A DNA stretch of 64,000 nucleotides from JACDAE01 sp963717195 (GTDB lineage: Bacteria > Chloroflexota > Ktedonobacteria > Ktedonobacterales > Ktedonobacteraceae): NCBI GenBank assembly GCA_963717195.1, contig CAVQVR010000021.1, positions 372,001-436,000 of the forward strand. Direction: 5' to 3'. This document shows, piece after piece, positions 56,090-64,000 of the stretch. Both the position numbers and the translations under genes were made by a program. Position 1 is the first letter of the stretch. Each line of letters starts with the position of its first letter. Under the pieces are notes generated by a model. It worked only from the letters and a program-made list of their open reading frames with translations. It had not been told where the DNA came from and did not search any database.

Positions 56090-56427
56090 ACGCTCTTTTG
56101 CCTGCACCTTGTTCTCTCCCTATACCGAACCCGTAGAACAATCTATAATGAAAACTGATAAATTTCCAGATTGAGAGACTTTAAGCTCCCGATCTGGATT
56201 TTCCACTTGTTTACTCATTTTTTCGTATTCTTACTATATCTTATATAATGCCATCCTTAACTCACTTCTTAATAAGATCACCGCTTCACTCCTTTAGACA
56301 ACTCACAGAAAGCTCCGAATCTTCTTAAGCCCTTCTATTGCACTCTAGACCGCTCACTAAAGCCATAAAGGGCTACTAAGAAGACAAGAAACACTTGCAC
56401 GATGTATTATTCTTAAGGAGAAACAGG
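56090..56427. other. Intergenic region between the EXORDIUM-like paralogues
   Basis: 338 bp, AT-rich. A weak hairpin (CCAGAT ... ATCTGG, about 56168-56204, followed by TTTTCC) may end transcription of copy 1. The second leader segment begins at 56402. Confidence 0.4.
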
Positions 56428-56502
56428 ATGGGCCCTCCTACAGCCTTCTTCACGAGATACACACAACATCTCAAATGTATCTCCCGTCTGAAGTACTGCT
56501 GA
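56428..56502 (+). CDS. Candidate leader peptide upstream of EXORDIUM-like copy 2
   Basis: A 24-codon frame, MGPPTAFFTRYTQ then HLKCISRLKYC, with AAGGAG at 56415-56420 and 7 bases to the ATG. The matching leader of copy 1 keeps the same frame from GSPTAFFTRY, with synonymous changes (TTC/TTT, AGA/AGG), but its start codon is ACG. The conservation suggests coding constraint; a hairpin-forming leader could also explain it. Copy 1 would be a dead peptide. Confidence 0.3.
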   Translation: MGPPTAFFTRYTQHLKCISRLKYC

Positions 56503-56556
56503 TCTTAAATTAATATAGCCTCATACAATTATCGCAACAAAGGAGTTTACTCGTAC

Positions 56557-57462
56557 ATGCAAAAACGACTGTTCCTAGGGATGGGACTACTCATAGTCGC
56601 CATGATGGCAGTTATTGGATCGAATCTTTTCAATGCATCAGCCGCAAGCGTTCCAGGTGCCAGATTACACAAACCTCATTTGTTTCTGCGTCAGACACTC
56701 GCTAAATCAAATGCTCTAAGGCACCCGGCTACAAACAATCTCTCGTATCACGGTGGTCCGGTTATGACCGGCACGGCAAATGCCTATGCTATCTTCTGGG
56801 AACCTACTGGCAATGTAGCAACCAACTACAATAGCCTGCTCCAGCGCTATTTCGGTGATATTGGTGCCAGTAGCCTCTACCACATCAACACCCAGTACAC
56901 CGACTCCACTAAAGGCTATGCTTCCAACGCTAAATTCGCTGGTTCGTGGGTGGATACAAGAACCTATCCTGAAAGTCCCTTGCTTGACAGTGACCTCCAG
57001 CAAGAGGTCTCCCATGCCTTAAGCTCAACCGGATGGAAATCTAGCCTCCACAATATCTTCTTTGTATTTACACAGAGAAACGAGGACATCTGTATTGACA
57101 GCTCTTACAGCCAGTGTGCCTCCAATACCTTCTGCGCGTATCACAGTGGCTTCGGTAATAACACTCTTTACGCTGCAATGCCCTACGCTGCCAGTTTCAG
57201 TTGCAATCCCGGTTCCAGCCCTAATCATAATGATGCGGATCAAACCATTAACGTGACCTCTCATGAACAGATGGAGGCCGCTACCGATCCTTTAGGCAAT
57301 GCCTGGACCGATGCATCCGGTAACGAGATCGGTGATAAGTGTGCCTGGAACTTTGGTTCTCTTAATTCCAGTGGCGGCGATGTCACCTGGAACGGCAACA
57401 ACTACATTGTTCAGAAAGAGTGGAACAACAAAGCCAGCGGTTGTGCTCTGACCGGGCCGTAA
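56557..57462 (+). CDS. Secreted EXORDIUM/PHI-1-like protein, copy 2
   Basis: 301 aa, aligned without gaps to the copy at 55184-56089 and clearly the product of tandem duplication; most differences lie in the signal peptide and first 50 residues. It keeps LSYHGGPVMTG, ANAYAIFWEP, TSHEQMEAATDPLGNAWTD and IGDKCAW. The signal peptide cleaves near ASA-ASV. AAAGGAG lies 11 bases before the ATG. A strong hairpin (57502-57552) follows. Two retained copies suggest a dosage or specialisation benefit. Confidence 0.82.
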   Translation: MQKRLFLGMGLLIVAMMAVIGSNLFNASAASVPGARLHKPHLFLRQTLAKSNALRHPATNNLSYHGGPVMTGTANAYAIFWEPTGNVATNYNSLLQRYFGDIGASSLYHINTQYTDSTKGYASNAKFAGSWVDTRTYPESPLLDSDLQQEVSHALSSTGWKSSLHNIFFVFTQRNEDICIDSSYSQCASNTFCAYHSGFGNNTLYAAMPYAASFSCNPGSSPNHNDADQTINVTSHEQMEAATDPLGNAWTDASGNEIGDKCAWNFGSLNSSGGDVTWNGNNYIVQKEWNNKASGCALTGP

Positions 57463-57501
57463 ATTTTCTTTCCTGGTCGCCCTCGTTTTCTCCTCATAAG
57501 C

Positions 57502-57552
57502 CATTCTAAATTTTTTGATGTGACATAATGCCACATCAAAAAATTTAGAATG
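57502..57552. terminator. Perfect 21-bp hairpin between convergent genes
   Basis: CATTCTAAATTTTTTGATGTG (arm 57502-57522) pairs with 57532-57552 over 21 bp, loop 9 bases. It contains A6/T6 runs, so it can act as a terminator in both directions for the EXORDIUM-like gene and the small membrane protein gene. Confidence 0.75.
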
Positions 57553-57572
57553 ATGTACTTTATTTAGATCCT

Positions 57573-57764
57573 CTACCTTTTGCCTTGCCTCGGCCAACCA
57601 GTCAACAGAAGAATACTTATCACGACGTCTCCTAATAGAGGTACCGCGCCTAGAAGCAGGGCATGAGGTCCGACGAGGAAATACAGGATAGCCGCAAGGA
57701 CAATGGCAAACAACAACAGAATGATGCCAAGAACACGATATGGACGAGGTGATGATTGTGTCAT
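57573..57764 (-). CDS. Small two-helix membrane protein
   Basis: 63 aa: a short basic N-terminus (MTQSSPRPYR), two hydrophobic helices separated by GPHA, and a basic end (WPRQGKR). The ribosome site GGAAAGAAG lies before the ATG at 57764. No family recognised. It lies downstream of the RiPP operon in the same direction (94 bp after the CPBP gene), so it could belong to it, perhaps in immunity, but nothing in the sequence shows this. Confidence 0.55.
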   Translation of the reverse strand: MTQSSPRPYRVLGIILLLFAIVLAAILYFLVGPHALLLGAVPLLGDVVISILLLTGWPRQGKR

Positions 57765-57857
57765 GATTTACTTCTTTCCTTTACTAAAAAGTGATGAAGG
57801 CAAACGCATTGTATACCTATCTCGCCTTGCATGACATATACGAGGCGACACTACAAA

Positions 57858-58884
57858 CTAACGCAAGACCGTCCACCACACAATAATCGCAACAATAGTA
57901 TACACTGCATGAGCCGCAAGTGAAACCCATGTATTGTAACGCCTGCGCAACCAGCCGTATCCCAACCCCTGGAGAAAGATAAACCCCAGGGCAGGCGAGA
58001 GTCCATACTGGCCGTGCAACACAGTAAAGAGCAACGCGGTTGGGAACAGCCCGAAAGATGGTTGCAGCAATCCACGGAAAAGCAGTTCTTCACCAACGCC
58101 GACCATGAGGCCTATTCCCACTGCCATCACTACAACTGTCAGCCCATTACCATGAGGAAAGGGCAACACATTATTGAAAGTAAAAAGCAGTGGCGCATAC
58201 AAACCATATGCATAATGCTTGATGAAGAGAATACCCAGGGTTCCTAATGTCAGACTTCCGATAACCATCAGCGCTATGGCACCGATATGCTCTGTTGAAG
58301 CGTGTGTTTGCTCCTCAGAGATTGGCTTTTCTTCTCCCAATAATCCCAGGCGCTGAAGTGCCTCATGTGGGCTACGTCGGAAGTAGATGCCCGCTCCAAT
58401 CAATGCAATAAGTGCATATGAGAGTGGTCGCACAATTGTATTGATCATCTGGTAGCTACTATCAAGACCAGTAGTAAAGATCGTGATAAAGTACGCCGAA
58501 AACTGGAGAAGCAGGCTCACGTTGATCAGAAACATCACAGCGAAGAGCCAGACACCAAAAATGTGTTCGGATGTATCCATTTGCCAACCACTCAGACGTG
58601 TAAGCAAGCGCCGTGCACCAGGCATTAAAAGAAGACCGCTTGCCACTGCCGCAGAGCAATAGGTAATGGCAAGGGCATGACGATTGTCCAGGCTGAAAGG
58701 CGATGTTTTCGCCATCGCTGGCGAGAGCATATTGATACCAATGTATCCCATATAGATGGAACCAATGGCCAACAAAGCAAAAAAGGCGTAGCGAACTAAC
58801 CGAGATGATTGTGTTCGACTTCCTAACAGACTCCCAGATCAAGACAAGTCCTATTTGCAGGACACTAAGGCTTGCGGGTGGCAT
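57858..58884 (-). CDS. CPBP-family intramembrane protease, probably frameshifted near its start
   Basis: The main frame (57858-58775) encodes six to eight membrane helices with the CPBP/ABI motifs GEELLFRG (EExxxR), FTVLHGQYG (His) and HAVYTIV. Its apparent start is a TTG without a ribosome site. A better start is the ATG at 58884, which has AAGGAGG 7 bases upstream and overlaps the end of lanB: MPPASLSVLQIGLVLIWE. Removing one base near 58830 joins this to LLGSRTQSSRLVRYAFFALL in the main frame. CPBP proteins process peptides or give bacteriocin self-immunity. Its coupling to lanB suggests processing or immunity for the lanthipeptide. Confidence 0.8.
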
Positions 58885-61800
58885 GTAATACCTCCTTCCA
58901 GTTGTGTAATGCGCTTAATGCGTGGTCTGTAGCGTTAATTTCAAGCAAAATCGCTGATAGATAACTCTCTTCAAATGGTATAATCCCCAGTCGATTGTTG
59001 TTCATATGCACGTAGTCAAAACACATATGGTCAACGGTTTCGGTGAGTTCATCCATAGCTTCTTGCAACGAGTGCACCATCGTAGTCGCTGCCTTCTGAT
59101 ATTGCTTAATAAACGTTTGCACCACCGGATCATTTAAATCGTTTGCAAGTTTCTCTATCAACGCGCCACGACGTGTGTGTGCGCTGCGTCGAAGCGTGCC
59201 CTGTAATGCTTTCCCCTCCTCTCTATCCTGCCCTCCCCAGTACCAGTGATAATGCTTCAGGAAATGATCACGCTCCTCCGCTGTAGTAAAAACGCTATTG
59301 ATTACTACTTGCATGAGATGTAGGCTAAGCAAAACACGTCTTAAATCCAAAATGGGTGAGCCCATGATTGCTTGCACCGCCAACTCACTCGATGCCTCGA
59401 ACAACTGCTCAGCAATTGTAGTGCCAACTTTACCACCATATTTCTGATATTCTGGGTGATACTCTGATAGCTTGTATCCTGGCTCTCCCAGGCGCGATGG
59501 CGGCGACAGATAAGCCGGTAATATATGTGGGCGTCTCTGATATGGCAGCCCAGGCAATACGCGCTCAATCAGATTTCCTATGTTCTGGTATACTTCCTTA
59601 TGCTCCTGGAAAGGCCCGCATAGACGTAGCCGAATATGCCAGCCACGCTGATCCATGTAACGAATGAAAAACCAGCGCTCTAGCTCCAACCTGTTGCGTA
59701 CCAACTCTACTGATGGGCTCACAATACACCGGATAACCTCGTCAAGCTGATCTGAGCTTTGTGGATAGATCTTGAAGTAAAGCCAGCTATTCTGCGTATG
59801 GCTGCTCAACATATGACTGTTCAACGTAGGAATATGTATTCCCACGGGCTTCTCAGTATGGGGCATCGGCCAGTGAAGTTGTGTCATAAATTCACTGGCA
59901 TGCCCAGTATGCCCATCAGCCGCTACCCAATACTGGTGACGTGTTGGCAGAACTTCTGTAAAGCATACCGCTATAGCATCTTTGTCTATATACTGGCGCA
60001 ATAGTTCCAACGTGTGCGGACTGCGAAAGTCGATCCAGATCGGTTTCCGCACCTTTGCCTCAAAAGAAAGCTGTGAGCGATCTGTAGAGACAAACAGCTC
60101 TTCAGGGAGCTGGTGCTCCTCACGCCAACTTTGCACCCTTGTGAAAAATTCGAAATCGTTCTCATTTTTCTGTCGTATAGGAATTTGCATGGGCGGGAAG
60201 CGCCAACGCGCACGACGCAACACGATACGTCCCTCTTCTCGCCGTGGGAAAAACTCAACTTGTCTGACAGCCTCAGTAGACACATTATGCCTTGTCGCTT
60301 GCCACCCCACATCATAATCACCGATCCAGGGATAAATCAGGGTAAGCATCAATCGCACCTCTCGCGTGAACAGGTGCATGGGAACAACCCCGAAGTATGC
60401 AGGTGCAACTACCTGACCACTTGCATCGACAAAGTAGAGCGTCTCGTCCCGCACATTGGCTCGTAAGTGCAAATCACACAATTCGAGCGTCTTTTCATTG
60501 TCCCCAGCGGTCGGTGTTTCAGCAGGCCAGCGTAATGTCTGCTCTGTCAAACCCAGATCACCCTGCAAGTTGTGCCAGTCACCAACTAGTGGCATCTCGA
60601 CCACCCTACGATCCTTATAAAGCGAGTTCGTGCTCCAATCCCGTAGCCTGCCAACCAGATCACCATGTTCAGCATCCAGTAGACTATTGAAACGCCCCAG
60701 CAAACCTCCTTCGTCCGCAAGCACCTGGTTAACCACCAGCTTGTAATCCCCTCGTTCCAGGGCCTCTGGACTTTCTGCCGCGAGTTGATATAAGACGGTT
60801 ACTGTCGGTGGTACAGAACTTTCACCAGCCGGTAAACTATTGCGCTTGTGCGTCTCATCCATCAGGCTCGTGTGATCGTCCGAAACAGCCCGCGCTATCA
60901 GTTCACTTGCATCCTCTCGCTGTAAAAAATCTGTGAAAAAGGCGAGAATATCGTTCGTTTCTCCTTCAGGCCCGAAACGCTGCACAAAATCCTGATAGAG
61001 GTAGTCATAGAGCCTGGTTCGCTTAATGCGAGGACGCAGTATGTTCGCCATATGCGTAAGATCTTCCTGCACCTGAGATGGTACAGGAATATTCTGCCCA
61101 TTGTGTTTAACATCTTCGTAAAGCAGATTATTTTTCAGCCACTCAGGTTCGGGAATGCCAAATTGGGTGAACAGGTTCGCGGCTTGCTCACGAAGAGTCT
61201 CTAACTGTCGCAAGCGCTCAAATCCGCTGGCTTCCCTGTTTGCATCCGCCGTCTGCTGTAAAGCTCGCATCTGTAGTGCTAATGAAGCTGCCAGGGGATG
61301 TGTTCCACGCTCCAGCACCTTTGCCAGCTTCAATAGCGGTTGCTTGTCGCGACGAGAAAACGGAGCAACTGGCCGAAAAAGTTGCTTGTCGAGTAAGCGG
61401 AGCATTCTTAAATGGCTATCTTGCTTCTTATGTCCCTTTGGCAACAACGCAAGTAGTTCCTGATAGGTTACACGACGACCGGATTCTAGAAAGGCAAGAA
61501 ACTCGGGAGCGACGCCACATCTGATCTCGTGATCAATTGTTACTTCTGCACGCCCTGCGAAATCGCCCGTAATATAATATCGATTAGAAAGTACCCGCAG
61601 CTTATCCGGTTCACTTGCAGAGCGCGTAATCCCTTTGTTTGGCTCAAAGTACAGCAATGGGGCCAGATCAGGATTACGTGCAATCAATGTCAGCAGTGCT
61701 GTAGGTAACATATTCACCAGGCGTACTACACGGTGATGCTTCTCACGGCTTATCAGGTCTTGCCCAGCTACGTCAATCCGTTTAGTCCCTGCATCGTCCC

Positions 61801-62476
61801 CAGGTTTCACAAAATCGGCAAGCGCTATATGAGTAAAGGTACTGAGTGGACTCGTTTTCAGCGCCGCACGCATCAGGTACGCCAGGCTTGAACGTGCCAG
61901 TTTGCTGGTTGGCCGCCATTCCTCCTCCGCAATTGGACGCTGCAGTTCTTTAAGTAGATCTGGACTTGCCAGGGCCAGACCTTGACGAAGGTGCTCATTC
62001 TCAACACCCGCTGCAATTGTCGTGTTAGCTGCAACAAGTTCTTCTTCATAGGCCTGTGTAGCAGACTGTAAGGCGTCTTCACGCATCTGTGCCTGACGAA
62101 ACCACTCGCGCAACAGAATGCCACCCTCACCCATCGCAGATGCCACAATTTCTACATCTTGAATAGCATTTTCCCATAGGCGCAAGTTGTGTACATTTCG
62201 CTTGACAGCAAGAATACGACGCCGTAGCTCTTTCTGCTCCCCTACAAGGGGTACCAGCCGATAAAGCGCATCTTCTAACGGAGCCACGAAATCTTGCATA
62301 TGCTGCTCGACCTGCAAGGCTTTGGTAATAGACCTAGTAGTGCGTTTAAGGAGTAGCGGTTCAAGACAATGAGCTGATACTCCCCCTATCCGCACGACGC
62401 TAAAAGGTGCAATAGAAGGTGCTCCATACACCTCTTTCGTTCTATTTTGCTGCCGGTTGCTTATGTGTATGTTCAT
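58865..62476 (-). CDS. Class I lanthipeptide dehydratase LanB
   Basis: 1203 aa, full length. The N-terminal two thirds are the tRNA-Glu-dependent glutamylation domain (ARSSLAYLMRAALKTSPLSTFTHIALADF, RYYITGDFAGRAEV). The C-terminal part is the SpaB_C elimination domain: WFFIRYMDQRGWHIRLRLCG, EYQKYGG and MNNNRLGI. Both halves are present, unlike split LanBs of thiopeptides. It dehydrates Ser/Thr in the precursor. It overlaps the M50 gene at its start (ATGA) and the CPBP gene at its end, so the three are coupled. No LanC cyclase is in the window; upstream genes lie beyond the right edge. Confidence 0.92.
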   Translation of the reverse strand: MNIHISNRQQNRTKEVYGAPSIAPFSVVRIGGVSAHCLEPLLLKRTTRSITKALQVEQHMQDFVAPLEDALYRLVPLVGEQKELRRRILAVKRNVHNLRLWENAIQDVEIVASAMGEGGILLREWFRQAQMREDALQSATQAYEEELVAANTTIAAGVENEHLRQGLALASPDLLKELQRPIAEEEWRPTSKLARSSLAYLMRAALKTSPLSTFTHIALADFVKPGDDAGTKRIDVAGQDLISREKHHRVVRLVNMLPTALLTLIARNPDLAPLLYFEPNKGITRSASEPDKLRVLSNRYYITGDFAGRAEVTIDHEIRCGVAPEFLAFLESGRRVTYQELLALLPKGHKKQDSHLRMLRLLDKQLFRPVAPFSRRDKQPLLKLAKVLERGTHPLAASLALQMRALQQTADANREASGFERLRQLETLREQAANLFTQFGIPEPEWLKNNLLYEDVKHNGQNIPVPSQVQEDLTHMANILRPRIKRTRLYDYLYQDFVQRFGPEGETNDILAFFTDFLQREDASELIARAVSDDHTSLMDETHKRNSLPAGESSVPPTVTVLYQLAAESPEALERGDYKLVVNQVLADEGGLLGRFNSLLDAEHGDLVGRLRDWSTNSLYKDRRVVEMPLVGDWHNLQGDLGLTEQTLRWPAETPTAGDNEKTLELCDLHLRANVRDETLYFVDASGQVVAPAYFGVVPMHLFTREVRLMLTLIYPWIGDYDVGWQATRHNVSTEAVRQVEFFPRREEGRIVLRRARWRFPPMQIPIRQKNENDFEFFTRVQSWREEHQLPEELFVSTDRSQLSFEAKVRKPIWIDFRSPHTLELLRQYIDKDAIAVCFTEVLPTRHQYWVAADGHTGHASEFMTQLHWPMPHTEKPVGIHIPTLNSHMLSSHTQNSWLYFKIYPQSSDQLDEVIRCIVSPSVELVRNRLELERWFFIRYMDQRGWHIRLRLCGPFQEHKEVYQNIGNLIERVLPGLPYQRRPHILPAYLSPPSRLGEPGYKLSEYHPEYQKYGGKVGTTIAEQLFEASSELAVQAIMGSPILDLRRVLLSLHLMQVVINSVFTTAEERDHFLKHYHWYWGGQDREEGKALQGTLRRSAHTRRGALIEKLANDLNDPVVQTFIKQYQKAATTMVHSLQEAMDELTETVDHMCFDYVHMNNNRLGIIPFEESYLSAILLEINATDHALSALHNWKEVLHATRKP

Positions 62477-63621
62477 ACCTTCATTACTCCAAGTATAGTG
62501 CTGACGACAGTCCAGATGACAAAGAGTACGACAGTGCTGACATACGCAACCATAATCACACCATAGACAAAGTAGATGATTTGCTGCCGCTGACTCAGAT
62601 CACGCAAGTACGCAGGAAGTTTGCGCAATGTCACCCGATGCAGAAAGAGTACGAAAGCCCGGCGGCGAAAATTGACTCCGCCCAGGAACGCTTCCAATGC
62701 ATGATAACCATCACTAGGCATCAGCGGATTTAAATTTGAGATGAAGGTCATCGTTTGCAGAACAAGTATTACATGAAACGTTGATCCAGCCCATCCGCTG
62801 GTCGCTAAGGTGAGCACCGCCGAGAGTGCAGCTGCTGAGATATCGAATGCTGGGCCAGCGAGCGAAATGCACATCCGCTGCGCTGGATTCCGCAGTCGAT
62901 AGCTGTCGGTACGATCTGTGTATGCTACTGGCAAGACATAATAAAGAAGCGCGACACCTATTTCACGAATTTTGACGTTATAGTATGAGCCAACCAGGGT
63001 ATGACAGAACTCATGGACAGCCAGGTGCAGCAAAAATGCTAACACAACGAGCGGCCAGACTACGTTGCCAATATGGATATTCGTACCATATTGGACGATA
63101 ACAAATCCCACTATCAATACAGCAATCATCAACCAGAGACCCAACAATGTACTGGTGGTATCGTTTGCCAGCGAGCTGAAGCGTCTAACCAGAGCATACG
63201 CAACAGGCCGATTCGGACGCCAGATCCCCAGGCGTAGCATGGGGCGACTCGCAGCTTTACCAACAGTACGTTTCATCCATGGCTGCCGCTCAGCATTGGG
63301 CAGAGCAAGAACCCTTGCATCATGGAGTTGTTGCAGAAATGATGTGAGCTTCTGCGCGATTTGCTCCTCTTTCCCCGGATAACGCGTGATTAATGCTTGC
63401 TCCAGATCCTCATACGACAATGAAGTGGGATGCTCTTGCAATATCCTGACGATATCCGCGCCCAGAGCATTAATACGAACGTAATTGCGATGCTCTCCAA
63501 CGTATAAGAGCGGCGTATCATTAATGCCCAGCAGCAACTCTACCTCTTTCGCCAGGATGATTGGCTGCTGGTCCTCTTTTGCATCGACCGAAGCGACGAC
63601 ATTTGCAATTTGAATCTCCAT
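62473..63621 (-). CDS. M50-family membrane metallopeptidase with N-terminal RRE/PqqD-like domain
   Basis: 382 aa. Residues about 35-105 form a PqqD-like RiPP recognition element: LLYVGEHRNYVRINALGADIV, three helices, then QQLHDARVLAL. The rest has six or so membrane helices with the zinc motif HEFCH in the second helix (LLHLAVHEFCHTLVG) and a later NLNPLMPSDGYHAL with the third zinc ligand Asp, as in site-2 proteases. Probable role: binds the leader peptide and cuts it in or at the membrane. It overlaps lanB by 4 bp. The start at 63621 has a modest site (AGGT). The precursor gene ends 121 bp upstream. Confidence 0.85.
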   Translation of the reverse strand: MEIQIANVVASVDAKEDQQPIILAKEVELLLGINDTPLLYVGEHRNYVRINALGADIVRILQEHPTSLSYEDLEQALITRYPGKEEQIAQKLTSFLQQLHDARVLALPNAERQPWMKRTVGKAASRPMLRLGIWRPNRPVAYALVRRFSSLANDTTSTLLGLWLMIAVLIVGFVIVQYGTNIHIGNVVWPLVVLAFLLHLAVHEFCHTLVGSYYNVKIREIGVALLYYVLPVAYTDRTDSYRLRNPAQRMCISLAGPAFDISAAALSAVLTLATSGWAGSTFHVILVLQTMTFISNLNPLMPSDGYHALEAFLGGVNFRRRAFVLFLHRVTLRKLPAYLRDLSQRQQIIYFVYGVIMVAYVSTVVLFVIWTVVSTILGVMKV

Positions 63622-63670
63622 TTTTTACCTGTCCTATACTCTTATGCACTGTCTTTCGGATGGAGCGTGG

Positions 63671-63724
63671 GCTAATTGGAGCCCGGCCCAGAGTACCATC
63701 GTTGGCACCGGACTTCCAATTAGC
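63671..63724 (-). promoter_or_regulatory. Hairpin between precursor and biosynthesis genes
   Basis: GCTAATTGGAGCCCGG (63671-63686) pairs with CGGACTTCCAATTAGC (63709-63724), imperfect by two positions. It lies after the precursor stop and before the M50 gene. Such stem-loops commonly let the precursor mRNA accumulate over the downstream genes. No T-tract follows, which suits partial read-through. Confidence 0.5.
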
Positions 63725-63742
63725 AACCAATCCTGGGTTACA

Positions 63743-64000
63743 TTAGCAGGCACTCGAAACGCTGCTGCCTGTACCAACACTGGAAGCAGTGCTAGTCGCA
63801 CTGGCAAAAGTGCTCGTTGTCCCAAAACTGCCTCCTGTGCAGAAACCAGCCGGATTCGCTAGCTCAGTCTGATCCGCCAACTCCTCTGCATACATGTCCA
63901 GAGCGTCATCGGAAACCTTCTCCTGCTCACTGTTCGCGTTGATCTGCTCATTCTCGGAAATCTCGCTCTGCTCGCTGATAGCATTGATCTGCTTGTTAGT
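63743..64000 (-). CDS. Lanthipeptide precursor peptide, N-terminus cut by the window edge
   Basis: The frame is open from the window edge to a TAA at 63743-63745 (85 residues). The visible leader is acidic and polar: INAISEQSEISENEQINAN, SDDALDMYAEELADQTE, then LANPAG. The proposed core of 33 residues starts FCTGGSFGTT and ends SSVSSAC: 17 Ser/Thr, 7 Gly or so, and only two Cys at core positions 2 and 33. The core is directly upstream of RRE-M50 and lanB on the same strand. No Met fits a normal start in the window, so the start lies to the right. It lacks a class I FNLD box in the visible part. The cleavage site is inferred from composition. Confidence 0.8.
   Translation of the reverse strand, partial: TNKQINAISEQSEISENEQINANSEQEKVSDDALDMYAEELADQTELANPAGFCTGGSFGTTSTFASATSTASSVGTGSSVSSAC

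Noticed and set aside
63644..63862. 72-aa Cys-rich plus-strand frame at the right edge, which looks like a small secreted peptide
   Set aside because: It is the antisense shadow of the lanthipeptide precursor; it has no ribosome site, and the minus frame fits the operon.

Overview
The window looks like a chromosomal segment of a Ktedonobacteria-type Chloroflexi (mid-GC, multicellular, soil-dwelling). Supporting traits are many Ser/Thr kinases with single membrane anchors, LuxR/ATPase and C39-like proteins, a pseudokinase fused to a cellulose-binding module, EXORDIUM-like secreted proteins, short GTAGGGGC palindromes scattered between genes, and a lanthipeptide locus. This placement comes from gene content only; there is no rRNA, tRNA, CRISPR array or replication origin in the window.

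Layout. 1-5.2 kb: end of a chromate transporter, a GGDEF/EAL protein, a frameshifted C39-like exported protein, a long palindrome, a membrane fatty-acid desaturase. 5.2-9.1 kb: rarA (frameshifted), then an encapsulated-ferritin-type protein, an SPFH protein and a helical protein in a row. 9.1-15.1 kb: a membrane-anchored protein divergent from a lipoprotein glutamic (G1) peptidase, a MshC/CysRS-like ligase overlapping TatD, and a pseudokinase-CBM2 fusion. 15.3-22 kb: stress-domain protein, ABC exporter pair, RIO kinase, PH-like membrane protein, D-aminoacyl-tRNA deacylase. 22.2-30 kb: GH78 rhamnosidase carrying two copies of a lectin-like domain, and a kinase gene split by an IS110-family element. 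29.4-38.6 kb: kinase remnant, peptide deformylase, acpS-ugd-MBL hydrolase cluster, hypothetical protein, MerR regulator (frameshifted), lgt, M20 peptidase. 39-45.8 kb: VapBC-type toxin-antitoxin, mutL-priA, lactonase-like hydrolase. 46-54.6 kb: response regulator, histidine kinase/receiver, DinB-PIG-L-cupin cluster, large LuxR regulator. 55-64 kb: two EXORDIUM-like paralogues with duplicated leaders, then a leftward RiPP operon (precursor, RRE-M50 protease, LanB, CPBP protease).

The most interesting parts are these. (1) A class I lanthipeptide locus whose precursor, cut by the right edge, has a 33-residue Ser/Thr-rich core with only two Cys, one at each end. (2) An IS110 element whose non-coding left end carries two short segments matching the two flanks of its own insertion site, as expected for a bridge RNA. 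(3) A palindromic repeat family whose GTAGGGG end supplies the TAG stop codon of four genes. (4) An encapsulated-ferritin protein without encapsulin or a cargo tag, next to an SPFH gene.

Caution: at least six genes carry one single-base frameshift each, several in short homopolymers, while the protein on either side stays well conserved. Uncorrected indels in the assembly are a likely cause, so the pseudogene labels below for rarA, SPFH, merR, luxR and the C39-like gene should be read as frameshifted in this sequence rather than dead. The kinase split by the IS and the remnant at 29.4 kb look genuinely broken.
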